64,000 nt of DNA from contig DXJO01000010.1 of NCBI GenBank assembly GCA_019057475.1, positions 407,623-471,622 on the forward strand, given 5' to 3'. Shown piece after piece: positions 44,151 to 52,579 of the stretch. The notes under the pieces were generated by a model. It did no database searches. It saw only the letters and a program-made list of their open reading frames with translations, and was not told the DNA's origin. The translations under genes were made by a program, and so were the position numbers. The DNA comes from Candidatus Thorarchaeota archaeon (GTDB taxonomy: Archaea; Asgardarchaeota; Thorarchaeia; Thorarchaeales; Thorarchaeaceae). Position 1 is the stretch's first letter, and every line of letters begins with the position of its first letter.

Positions 44151-44477
44151 AATGGGACATTGGGTCACACAGCGACTTGGCAGTCATCAGACCTGTATCC
44201 TGCATACTACACCCTCCTGCTGAACGGAAGCATAGTTCAGCAGGGTGCTTGGAACGGTTCGAGCCTGACATTCGACATCGACGGATTGAATCTCGGTACA
44301 TATAACCTCACCTTGGTCACCTACGATACAAGTGGGAATAGGGCCAGTGACACAGTACTTGTGAGAGTAGTGCCCCCTGAGTCTTCCGTCCCCTTGGTAC
44401 TGTCGTTGAGTATTGCTGTCATTCTCTGCATTGCTTTGGTCGCCTTGGTTCTGCATTTAGAACGAACCGGAACTTGA
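44112..44477 (+). pseudogene. C-terminal stub of a cell-surface beta-sandwich protein
   Basis: The frame is open from 44112 (after TGA 44109-44111) and reads ISYWNGTLGHTATWQSSDL, then YTLLLNGSIVQQG, NLGTYNLTLVTYDTSGN, and a C-terminal membrane helix with a short tail (LERTGT). This is the end of an Ig-like surface protein of the kind archaea export; its N-terminal part is missing. The break abuts the truncated integrase on the other strand, suggesting insertion or deletion at about 44110-44150. A TTG at 44160 could allow translation of a 105-residue piece, but without an export signal. Confidence 0.55.
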
Positions 44478-44710
44478 ACAAGGCTCTGCTGCAGCTCCAT
44501 GGGAATAGACAGTTCTGAGCGTTTGATGCCCACGACATGAAATCAGAGAGCAATGGTTCGCGCCTCACGCAGAGATGTCAAGGGGCGATGTCTAATGTGC
44601 CTTTTTCTCTACCAAGGTGTGTAACGAGTACAAGTGAAACCTTCCGCCAGTCCATTGCTATTCATCCCCTAGCTACAGGCCAATCCTCACAAAGATGTAG
44701 ATCTATGCCA

Positions 44711-46681
44711 CTACATGAGGCGAGTGACCCAAAGCATAATCCTGAGTGCCAGCAAGGCGTCGTCATCTGCGGCATACATGCCCAGCATTCCCCAATTGTC
44801 CAAAGCGAAGTTAGTACCAGTGACAACAATCCTACCTCCGCTATCGTCTTGCATGGATGCAAGGACTATGCTTGCTGAGTAGTACGCAAGGGCAGTGGCG
44901 TTCTCAGGTATCGTCACAATCCCTCCGTAGAAGTCGAAGCTCTCTACTCCTGCTGTAATGATATGCGATTCAATCTGAGTAATCTCGATTGGGTCCCCCA
45001 TGCTCGGAACCTGCGTGTAGCCTATTGCAAAGCCGCTCCAATTCAAGAAGTCATTAACAGAAGCGATGTCCAGACTGTCGTTCGACAGGGCAGCAACGAA
45101 GATGCCGCCTCCGCTCTCATAGTATGCTTCATACGCCGCCTTCTCGTTCTCAGTAAAGGGAATGGAGAACACTTCCACACTCGATGGATTGGTATCATTC
45201 AGTTCCCAAGCACACGGATCAAGAATGACCACCGCATCAAACTCCTGAAGGGTCGCCAGTGTCGTTTGGGTTCCATCCCTGATTTCTGTCACAGAGATGT
45301 CATTTGATGTAAGCTCGACGTAGAAGTTCCTGAACTGCCCATATACTGTATCAATTGACCAAAGTGTGTGACTAATATCAAAGGCCACTCGAGCCACTGG
45401 TTCTGATACGTCGAAGTAGACAGCAAAAGCAGTGTAACCGTAAGTATCGGATGTGAATGTGATATCTGCTTGGTATATCGATGGTCCTGTGTCCGGTATT
45501 TCAACATCTAGCAACACGAAGCCGGTCTGATTGATGATAACGTGTGACGGTAGTCCGAAAACCGCTGGTGTGTCACTATTGATGTCTATCTCGAAGTCAG
45601 TCAGACCTGATGTCATTAGTTGTACGCTGAACTGATAGCTATCACCATAGAACAGGGTTTCATAGTCCAGAGGAAGCGATTTGGGGTGTGCGTAGGAGAT
45701 GGCAGGGAGATTCCCGTCGGTAGATGTCTGTGCCATGAGCGTGATTGATGCTTGCAAGTTAAGCCTCCCTGCGCCCACAACGTACTCTTCATAGGGCATG
45801 GATGAAGCTCCCATTAACAATGCAGTCATGATTGACCCTGGTGTGTATGTGATGTTGTTGGTCAAGCAATATCCTATCAAGTCGGCAGCTGCTCCGGCGA
45901 CTCTGGGTGATGCGAAGCTAGTTCCGAAGTACGTTGCACCAGATGTTTCAAAATAACCTGGAGCTGCGATATCCGGTTTCATGTATCTTGACGCTGTGGG
46001 GCCTGTGCCTGAGAATCCTCCTGGCGTGCCATCAGTGTTAAGCGCTGCAGCAGCCAGACAGTATGGGAATAACCCCGGAGACTCGATGCTTGTGCCCGTC
46101 ACACCATCTTGTCCGTCATTGCCTGCCGCCGCTACTACGACGACACCCTGATTGAATGCCCACTCAACGGCTTCTTGAAGGGGGTCTCCAAATGATGGAG
46201 TGGAACCCAGACTGAGGTTGATGACACTGCAATTCTCCTCAACGGCCCAACGAATCGCCGCAAGGATTCCCATTACGGTGGCTGAGCCTTCAAAGTCCAG
46301 GACCTTGGCATTTACAATAATGGCGCTCTCACTATCAGAAACTACGGTCTTAGCTACCATCGTGCCATGCGGTATGTCATCAGGTTTTGAGTCGCTGGTT
46401 GAATCATCATTCACACCATAACCATTCTCTACCGTTATGAAGCTCCTTTGAGAAGCAACCCGTCCCTGTAGAGCGAAATCGATATCGATTCCAGTGTCGA
46501 GAACTGCCACCCTCACTCCGCTGGGGGGCGTCGCCTGCGGAATCATGCGAAAGATAATGATCACTCCTCCTGCAATCACAAGCATGAGGACAATTATCAC
46601 TGCTAGGATTTTGATTCCTGATGACGAAGATGACTCCTGTGCTCTAGTATCTGGCTCCCAATAGTACGACATGATTGACAC
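44711..46681 (-). CDS. Membrane-anchored subtilisin-like serine protease with site-1-protease-like C-terminal domain
   Basis: This 656-residue protein has a short cytosolic start, a signal anchor (about 23-48) and an external S8 protease domain with the full triad: Asp62 in AVLDTGID, His105 in PHGTMVA, Ser near 270 in GTSFASPRVAGAA, plus the oxyanion asparagine in AAAGNDGQ. A beta-sandwich linker (about 330-430) leads to a Rossmann/GATase-like domain: VAFDISHTLWS, FDAVVILDP, YEAYYESGGGIFVA, LNWSGFAIGY, GGRIVVTGTNFALD. This second domain resembles the region after the protease domain in eukaryotic site-1 protease (MBTPS1). No propeptide is evident. The start is at 46681 or 46672. Confidence 0.85.
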   Translation of the reverse strand: MSIMSYYWEPDTRAQESSSSSGIKILAVIIVLMLVIAGGVIIIFRMIPQATPPSGVRVAVLDTGIDIDFALQGRVASQRSFITVENGYGVNDDSTSDSKPDDIPHGTMVAKTVVSDSESAIIVNAKVLDFEGSATVMGILAAIRWAVEENCSVINLSLGSTPSFGDPLQEAVEWAFNQGVVVVAAAGNDGQDGVTGTSIESPGLFPYCLAAAALNTDGTPGGFSGTGPTASRYMKPDIAAPGYFETSGATYFGTSFASPRVAGAAADLIGYCLTNNITYTPGSIMTALLMGASSMPYEEYVVGAGRLNLQASITLMAQTSTDGNLPAISYAHPKSLPLDYETLFYGDSYQFSVQLMTSGLTDFEIDINSDTPAVFGLPSHVIINQTGFVLLDVEIPDTGPSIYQADITFTSDTYGYTAFAVYFDVSEPVARVAFDISHTLWSIDTVYGQFRNFYVELTSNDISVTEIRDGTQTTLATLQEFDAVVILDPCAWELNDTNPSSVEVFSIPFTENEKAAYEAYYESGGGIFVAALSNDSLDIASVNDFLNWSGFAIGYTQVPSMGDPIEITQIESHIITAGVESFDFYGGIVTIPENATALAYYSASIVLASMQDDSGGRIVVTGTNFALDNWGMLGMYAADDDALLALRIMLWVTRLM

Positions 46682-46851
46682 CCGGGTGCTAGGGCCGCGT
46701 GCGGCGTGATTTCTGAAACGTAACGTCTGATGAACTTATCGACCCCGACATTAGCTCCTGCATTCATCTTTGGTAATCCTGAAAACATTCAAAAGATATG
46801 GCACTTCGATTCGTACGTCCGGGGTCAGCTAGCTTGTCAATTACAAGTTCA

Positions 46852-46896
46852 TTTATTTATGCTAGCGCCTCCGTTCCTTTACAACCTTAAGAGGTG
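46852..46896 (+). promoter_or_regulatory. Candidate TATA box and SD for the P-type ATPase
   Basis: TTTATTTAT at 46852-46860 and GAGGTG at 46891-46896 precede ATG 46902; the box would put transcription start near 46884, leaving an 18-base leader that includes the SD. The 220-base region to the divergent protease gene holds no other clear element. Confidence 0.4.
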
Positions 46897-46901
46897 CCCC
46901 C

Positions 46902-49844
46902 ATGACCGCAAGCGACGCCATCCCGAGCAGTTTTGATGACCCTCAGAGGTTTCACTCAATGCCCATTGAGGAGGTTTTTGAATCTCTCTCAGTTGCGCCT
47001 GAGAAGGGCCTTGCGAATGATCAGATCAAGACGCGTCGAGATAGATACGGTCGCAACGCCATTCAGAAAATCAAGGGTTCCTTTTGGCAAGTCTATCTTG
47101 CTCCCATCTTCAATTGGTTAATCACCATCTACCTCTTGAGTTCATTTGCTCTAGTCGCGCTGGCTCTAATGTTCCCAGGACCAGGGAATCAGATGGGACA
47201 GGCGATAATGTGGCTCGGCATAGTCAGTGTTAATTGCGTTGTCGCAATATTCCAGCAGTTTCGCGCTCAGAAAAAGCTCGAATCGCTGGAGCGACTATCT
47301 GCTGGGGAGGCTCGAGTTATTCGAAATGGTTCCGAGCTAAGTATCGACCCGACAGAATTAGTTCCCGGAGACGTATACATCTTGGAACAGGGCGATAGAA
47401 TTCCTGCGGACGGTAGACTGATTTCGTCTGCAAACCTTACAGCAAACGAAGCGTCACTCACTGGTGAGAGCGTTCCTGCAGACAAGGATGCTCGCTTGGC
47501 GGTAAGAGATGATGTTCCACTGACCGATATGCGAAATATGGTCTTCCTCGGTACGTATGTTTCGACAGGGACTGCCACAGTAGTAACTACGACGACCGGA
47601 GTGCTCACAGAGATTGGGAAGATTCAGAGTGAACTACAAGTTCTAAACACTGGGGATATCCCATTGCGCAAGAAAGTGAACCTTCTTGCAAAGTACTTGG
47701 GGATTGCAGCCATCTTTCTCATGGCAATCTCTGTATCTTGGCTGGCAATTATCAGTCCGCTCATGAGAGGTGAACCGATTATTCAAGACATTGGCGCCAT
47801 CGCAGACGTCCTCAGCGACGGAATTACCAAAGCAATGACGATAATGCCAATTAACATCCCGCTTCTGACGACAATAGTTCTTCTCACCGGCGTCTTGGCA
47901 ATGGCGAAGAAAGGGGTGATAATCAGAGACCTCTCAGCAGTCGAGAGCCTGGGACGGGTCAGCATTATCTGCTCAGATAAGACTGGCACCATGACTCGTA
48001 ATGAGATGACAGTGACATACATTTGGGAGACGAAAAACCTCTATACAGTCACTGGGGATGGATACTATCCAGAAGGTGCCATCTATCGCGTACCGGAATC
48101 AATCGACATTGATGCCACGAATGAGGGTGCGGGCAAACATGTCAAAGATGTTTCCCGCAACAAAGGCCTGACACGCCTGATTGTCTGTGGGGGGATAAAC
48201 AACGATTCAGAGATTATTGAGAAAAAGATTGCAGGTCAAGGAATCACCTGGACCCCTTTAGGAGATCCAACGGATGCTGCGTTGTTGACCCTATTCAGGA
48301 AGAGCGGGCTTGATGAGGCGAAGGTTAGAAAGGATTACGAGGTTATAACGGAGTTTCCCTTCGAATCAGAGCTTAAGCGAATGTCAAAAGTCTGCAAGAA
48401 TGGTAACAAGTTCATCGTCTTCGCTAAGGGTGCAACGGAGGTCCTGCTTTCCAAGTGTACCATGGTCAATAGTGATACTGACGCAGCTAGGCTTACCAAA
48501 GCGAAGGCCTCGAAGATACAGGCGATGACTGACAAGTTCGCTTCGGAGGGATATCGCGTTATCTCTTTAGCGTACAAGAACATGAACTCCTTGCCTACTA
48601 CTGAGAACGCAAGAGATCTGGTTGAGAGCGACCTCATCTATCTGGGCTTTACAAGCATTGTTGATCCGCCCAGAACTGGCGTGAAGGAATCTGTGAATGC
48701 GTGTCATAGTGCAGGAATAAACGTGGTCATGATTACAGGCGATGCTGCTGCCACAGCGAAGACTATTGCTGAGAACTTGAATGTCTTCGATTCAAACTCC
48801 CTTGTCGTCGAGGGCTATGAGATTGAGGATCTCAATAAAAAGGACTTTGCAAAGGTCAATGTGTTTGCAAGAGTCAATCCTGAACACAAGCAGGTCATTG
48901 TTGAGAGGTATCAGGACCAGGACAAAGTAGTAGCTATGACTGGCGACGGCGTTAACGACGCACTGGCATTAGCCATGAGCGATACGGGAATTGCCATGGG
49001 AATCACCGGGACCGATGTAGCAAAAGAAGCGGCCGATATGGTGATTACCGACGACAGCTTCGCATCCATTGTTACGGGCGTCCATGAAGGCCGAGGCCTC
49101 TTCAACAAGATACGAACCATGGTCTACTTCTATGTCACCATCAACCTTTTTGAGAGCATCGTATTCTTTGGAGCACTCTTCCTCCTCCCTTCGATTCTTC
49201 CTCCAGCCATCGAGTTTCTTTCACAGTGGCAAAGCATGTATCTCGTGGTTACCACTCATTCGTTTCCAGGCTTAGCTCTTGTGTTTGACAAGATATCGCC
49301 CCGCGCCATGGAGGATAAGCCGCGAGACAGCGAGGAGATTATCACAATACCCATCGCGAAGTACATGGCCATCAATGTGTTGTTGATGGCTATTGGCGCC
49401 GCAGGAATCTACGTCCTGACTCTCACGGGCTGGCTCGGTATTATTCAAGTCTACCCTGAGAATATCGGGGGTGTCTACGCAGATCTCATGATTGGTCTGA
49501 ATGCTGCTCCGATGAAAGCCACAATCATGATGCTGACGGTTATTCTATTTGTTGAGAGCATCATGGTTCTGAGCATTCGAAGAATAAACATGCCGTTAAC
49601 CAAGAGTCTCCGAGAGCCCGGCACGATCAGGTACGTGCCTCTACTAGGTCTAATCTATCTAGCTCACTATCTCTTGATGTATTGGCCGCTTGCACAAGAG
49701 CTTCTTTCGGAATACGGGCTGGACTTCTTCTTCATACCCCTCACAGGCTATGATTGGCTGCTCTGCGCGCTATTCGCAGCGCCTGCGATTATTGGCATGG
49801 AACTGTACAAATGGCACCTAAGGTCTCAGAGCAAGGAACTGTGA
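46902..49844 (+). CDS. P-type ATPase (P2-like) with atypical ion-binding motifs
   Basis: This 980-residue cation pump has a cation-ATPase N-terminal domain, LTGESVPA (actuator), the phosphorylation site DKTGTMTRNE, KGATEVLL, and the hinge MTGDGVNDALAL, with about ten transmembrane helices. In Ca2+ pumps helix 4 carries PEGLP; here it reads MPINIPLL, without the glutamate. In helix 6 the Ca2+ or Na+/K+ pumps have (N)xVTDGLPA; here it reads VVTTHSFPGLAL, with His for the Asp. The ion is therefore unknown. It has no heavy-metal CPC motif. ATG 46902 has a good SD (GAGGTG). Next to it on the right is panB, probably separately transcribed. Confidence 0.88.
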   Translation: MTASDAIPSSFDDPQRFHSMPIEEVFESLSVAPEKGLANDQIKTRRDRYGRNAIQKIKGSFWQVYLAPIFNWLITIYLLSSFALVALALMFPGPGNQMGQAIMWLGIVSVNCVVAIFQQFRAQKKLESLERLSAGEARVIRNGSELSIDPTELVPGDVYILEQGDRIPADGRLISSANLTANEASLTGESVPADKDARLAVRDDVPLTDMRNMVFLGTYVSTGTATVVTTTTGVLTEIGKIQSELQVLNTGDIPLRKKVNLLAKYLGIAAIFLMAISVSWLAIISPLMRGEPIIQDIGAIADVLSDGITKAMTIMPINIPLLTTIVLLTGVLAMAKKGVIIRDLSAVESLGRVSIICSDKTGTMTRNEMTVTYIWETKNLYTVTGDGYYPEGAIYRVPESIDIDATNEGAGKHVKDVSRNKGLTRLIVCGGINNDSEIIEKKIAGQGITWTPLGDPTDAALLTLFRKSGLDEAKVRKDYEVITEFPFESELKRMSKVCKNGNKFIVFAKGATEVLLSKCTMVNSDTDAARLTKAKASKIQAMTDKFASEGYRVISLAYKNMNSLPTTENARDLVESDLIYLGFTSIVDPPRTGVKESVNACHSAGINVVMITGDAAATAKTIAENLNVFDSNSLVVEGYEIEDLNKKDFAKVNVFARVNPEHKQVIVERYQDQDKVVAMTGDGVNDALALAMSDTGIAMGITGTDVAKEAADMVITDDSFASIVTGVHEGRGLFNKIRTMVYFYVTINLFESIVFFGALFLLPSILPPAIEFLSQWQSMYLVVTTHSFPGLALVFDKISPRAMEDKPRDSEEIITIPIAKYMAINVLLMAIGAAGIYVLTLTGWLGIIQVYPENIGGVYADLMIGLNAAPMKATIMMLTVILFVESIMVLSIRRINMPLTKSLREPGTIRYVPLLGLIYLAHYLLMYWPLAQELLSEYGLDFFFIPLTGYDWLLCALFAAPAIIGMELYKWHLRSQSKEL

Positions 49845-49909
49845 GAAAAGCCGAAGAACTTGGAACTCCCATGCATGTATATGGTGGGATATGTTTTCCG
49901 AAGGAACTC

Positions 49910-49917
49910 TATAAATA
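49910..49917 (+). promoter_or_regulatory. TATA box for panB
   Basis: TATAAATA sits about 21-28 bases before GTG 49938, the spacing of a leaderless archaeal mRNA. It is the clearest promoter of the window and supports the GTG start. Confidence 0.55.
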
Positions 49918-49937
49918 CATGAATATCTCCCGAAACG

Positions 49938-50804
49938 GTGGCGAATATTTTGGCACGAAAGACCACTTACTCACTCAAGAAGATGAAGCGCAAGGGCAAG
50001 AAGATTGTTATGCTCACGGCTTACGATGCTCCGTCAGCCAGCATTCTCAGCGAGTGCGGCGTGGACATGATCCTCGTGGGTGACTCGGTCGGCAATAGTC
50101 TGCTTGGATATGAAAGCACGATTCCAGTCACGCTCTCAGACATCATCCATCATTGCGCCGCGGTTGCTCGCGCTAAACCCAAGAGTCTGATTGTTGGTGA
50201 CATGCCATTCATGTCCTACAAGGTCAGCATCCCTCAAGCGCTCAAGAACTGCAGCCGCATGCTGCAAGAAGGCGGAGCTGAGGCAGTCAAGATTGAGGGC
50301 GGTGGCAATGTGGTGGACATTGTTGAAGCTCTTGTTGATGCAGGAATCCCCGTGATGGGGCACATAGGGCTCACACCTCAGTCAATATTCGAGCTAGGTG
50401 GATATCGTGTCCAGGGTAGAACTGCTGATCAAGCTGAGGTTCTAGTTGAACAGGCTCTGCGTCTTGAGAAGGCCGGGGTATTCTCTCTCGTCATCGAACT
50501 AGTGCCGTCAGAAACTGCAAAAATAATCACTGAGGCCGTTGAGATACCCACAATTGGCATCGGGGCTGGGCCTTACTGCGATGGACAAGTACTGGTACTA
50601 TGGGATATGCTCGGTTTGTTCGAGGACTTCAAGCCCAAGTTCGTGAAAAAATACGCCAATATTAGGCAAGTCATAACAGATGCAGTTCAAGAATATACAA
50701 AAGACGTGAGGGAAGGCAACTTCCCAACACCGGAACACAGTTTCGAGATGACCGAGGAGGAGTCCGGTCGTCTTTACGGACGCAACAAGCCTGCTGACTC
50801 CTGA
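49938..50804 (+). CDS. panB: 3-Methyl-2-oxobutanoate hydroxymethyltransferase
   Basis: PanB transfers a hydroxymethyl group from methylene-tetrahydro(methano)pterin to 2-oxoisovalerate, forming ketopantoate for CoA synthesis. The 288-residue TIM barrel has MLTAYDAPSA, LVGDSVGN and GDMPFMSY (the two metal aspartates), VKIEGG, GHIGLTPQS and the IGIGAGPYCDGQ motif. All family hallmarks are present. The start GTG 49938 is supported by the TATA box 21-28 bases upstream. The oxoacid substrate comes from the valine pathway, related to the leu-type genes at 29.9-33.2 kb, but no direct operon link exists. Confidence 0.95.
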   Translation: MANILARKTTYSLKKMKRKGKKIVMLTAYDAPSASILSECGVDMILVGDSVGNSLLGYESTIPVTLSDIIHHCAAVARAKPKSLIVGDMPFMSYKVSIPQALKNCSRMLQEGGAEAVKIEGGGNVVDIVEALVDAGIPVMGHIGLTPQSIFELGGYRVQGRTADQAEVLVEQALRLEKAGVFSLVIELVPSETAKIITEAVEIPTIGIGAGPYCDGQVLVLWDMLGLFEDFKPKFVKKYANIRQVITDAVQEYTKDVREGNFPTPEHSFEMTEEESGRLYGRNKPADS

Positions 50805-50823
50805 CTCCCTCCAATCTCAAGGT

Positions 50824-51033
50824 CTACTCTTTCGTTTCTACTACTTTGTTTAGAGCTACAACGAAGTCATCTACAGAAATCCCGTGGGCTGCAGCACCCT
50901 GCTCGAGGGTTTCATACCTAGCTACAGCACAGCCATAGCAGTGTAGGCCCCACTCCATGAAGGTACCAGCTGTTTCTGGATACTTCGCGACAATCTCGCC
51001 AATGCTCATCTCTTTTGTAACAGTGTCACTCAT
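50824..51033 (-). CDS. DUF1858 small protein
   Basis: This 69-residue protein matches DUF1858: SIGEIVAKYPETAGTFMEWGLHCYGCAVARYETLEQGA, with the CYGC pair typical of the family. Members occur with hybrid-cluster and Fe-S or NO-related proteins, but their own role is not established. It is convergent with panB and followed upstream on its strand by the MBL-fold gene. Confidence 0.85.
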   Translation of the reverse strand: MSDTVTKEMSIGEIVAKYPETAGTFMEWGLHCYGCAVARYETLEQGAAAHGISVDDFVVALNKVVETKE

Positions 51034-51093
51034 TGTTCTAACCTCTTGAGGTTAACTATATTGAAGCGTAGCAACTTCTTCTCTTTTATAGCT

Positions 51094-52071
51094 TTAGGTA
51101 AGTGCGCCTTGGCCAAAGATGTAAAGATTGCCCACGCTCCCTTGCACGTAAGAGTCGGGAAACGCTCGAGCCATGGCATGCTGTGCCTTCCAACCGGTGC
51201 AGTGTGTGGGAACAAGCATCGATAAGTCAAACGGTTTCAGGTCGTTAATGGTCGGGAGAATTTTGGGCTCATTTTTCTTGCCTATGAGGTGAAGACCTCC
51301 AACCACACCATGCACTCGGGTTTCGCCCGTCAGACGGACTGTCTCCTTGAGTATGTTGATGAGTCCTGCATGACTACAGCCGGACATCACGACCAGCCCT
51401 TTCTTTTTCACATTGGCAATCAGGCACCGATCATCTATGATGGCTTCATCGTTCTGCCACTCACCATCAATGAATGCTCTGTGTCCAGGCATGCCCTTCT
51501 CATATTCAGTAATTCTGGGTATCTCACCGCTCAACAGCAGGGTGTTCTCGGCAATCCCTACTGGGCCAGTTCCCAGTATTGGTCTGCCTCCGGCGCTCTT
51601 AATCTCGTCGATAGATGGAATCGGATCCAAGTCCCTGAACTGCTCTCCCTGTGGTGTTGACCAAACGACCCTTCTAGGGTAGAACATCCGCGGGTGGATA
51701 TAGACAGGGAAGCCTTTCCTGTTTGTGTCTGAAATGGCCTGGATCAGACCGCCCGTGTGATCCCAGTGTCCGTGAGACAGGACCACTCCTTCGATTTCCT
51801 TTAAGTCTAGATTCATTGCGCTCAAATTGTGGGAAAGGAGTTTTCCGGAGGCACCAGTATCATACAGGACTTCGTGCTTGACAGCATCAATGTAGGTTCT
51901 GATAAGCAAACTCAGCCCGTGGCCAGCCATGACCATGTGCGATAGATCAGATTCGCTTGCCCACTGACGGGGGTTCATCACATCATTGCGGGAATCGCTT
52001 GAAGAGAAGTCAATTGTATTGTCCACTAGCACAATGACCTCAAGGCGGTCCACTGGTTGAAGCCCGGTCAA
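51094..52071 (-). CDS. Metallo-beta-lactamase-fold protein (dihydropterin phosphate synthase-like)
   Basis: This is an MBL-fold protein of up to 325 residues with the metal motif SHGHWDHTGG, then SGCSHAGLIN, GGLHLIG and THCTGW. The short-loop arrangement and the start LEVIVLVDN match the group that includes the methanopterin enzyme making the aminobenzene-phosphate intermediate, though many homologues have other roles. The reading frame starts at TTG 52071, but GTG 52053 (VDRLEVIVL) gives the more typical N-terminus. It lies downstream of glnA and the SCP2 gene on the same strand. Confidence 0.75.
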   Translation of the reverse strand: MTGLQPVDRLEVIVLVDNTIDFSSSDSRNDVMNPRQWASESDLSHMVMAGHGLSLLIRTYIDAVKHEVLYDTGASGKLLSHNLSAMNLDLKEIEGVVLSHGHWDHTGGLIQAISDTNRKGFPVYIHPRMFYPRRVVWSTPQGEQFRDLDPIPSIDEIKSAGGRPILGTGPVGIAENTLLLSGEIPRITEYEKGMPGHRAFIDGEWQNDEAIIDDRCLIANVKKKGLVVMSGCSHAGLINILKETVRLTGETRVHGVVGGLHLIGKKNEPKILPTINDLKPFDLSMLVPTHCTGWKAQHAMARAFPDSYVQGSVGNLYIFGQGALT

Positions 52072-52093
52072 CCGAAAGTCTCCAGTGAAGGAG

Positions 52094-52516
52094 TCACAGA
52101 ACCATGTTGTCCAGGCCCATTTCCTTCAATACTTCAGGGTAAATCTGGAAGAGTGGCTTAATCTTGGAAAGGAGCCCCAGAGCCTTGGCGACAGAGCCCT
52201 TCATTTTGGTCTGACCTTTCGCCATGGCAACAGTTGTGTTCAGCTTGCCTTGCCAGAACTTGTTGGTCGTTTCAGAGGTGCTCCACACAGATATCTCAGG
52301 CTCAACGTCTGAGTCAAAGGACATTGTGCCTATCTCGCCTGCGGGACCAGGGTCTCTGAAATTCATGGTCACATGAAGTTCCGGTTGTTCTATGTCAAAC
52401 CTGACAACAACCTGCGATTTGGCGAGCTTTCTCATAACCTCTTCATCTTGCTTTGCAAGCACCCAAAATTTCTCGAATACTTCTTGAAGTTGTTCACTAC
52501 TTTCATAGAATGGCAT
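52094..52516 (-). CDS. SCP2 sterol-carrier-like domain protein
   Basis: This single-domain protein of about 140 residues has the SCP2 fold pattern: VVVRFDIEQPELHVTM, a middle VWSTSETTNKFWQGKLN, and the helical MAKGQTKMKGSVAKALGLL followed by LFQIYPEVLKEMG. SCP2 domains bind lipids or acyl-CoA in a tunnel. I place the start at ATG 52516 after GGAG; the frame is open to 52579, directly next to the glutamine synthetase stop. Pairing with glnA is unusual. The ligand is unknown. Confidence 0.75.
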   Translation of the reverse strand: MPFYESSEQLQEVFEKFWVLAKQDEEVMRKLAKSQVVVRFDIEQPELHVTMNFRDPGPAGEIGTMSFDSDVEPEISVWSTSETTNKFWQGKLNTTVAMAKGQTKMKGSVAKALGLLSKIKPLFQIYPEVLKEMGLDNMVL

Positions 52517-52579
52517 TATATCGCACTCCGTTAGCTGCTGGAACCTATATCTGGATGAGATAGAAGTCTTTTGGGTCAT

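Noticed and set aside
44252..44268. GGTTCGAGCC resembling a tRNA T-loop
   Set aside because: No acceptor stem or anticodon arm can be paired around it; it codes for part of the surface-protein stub.
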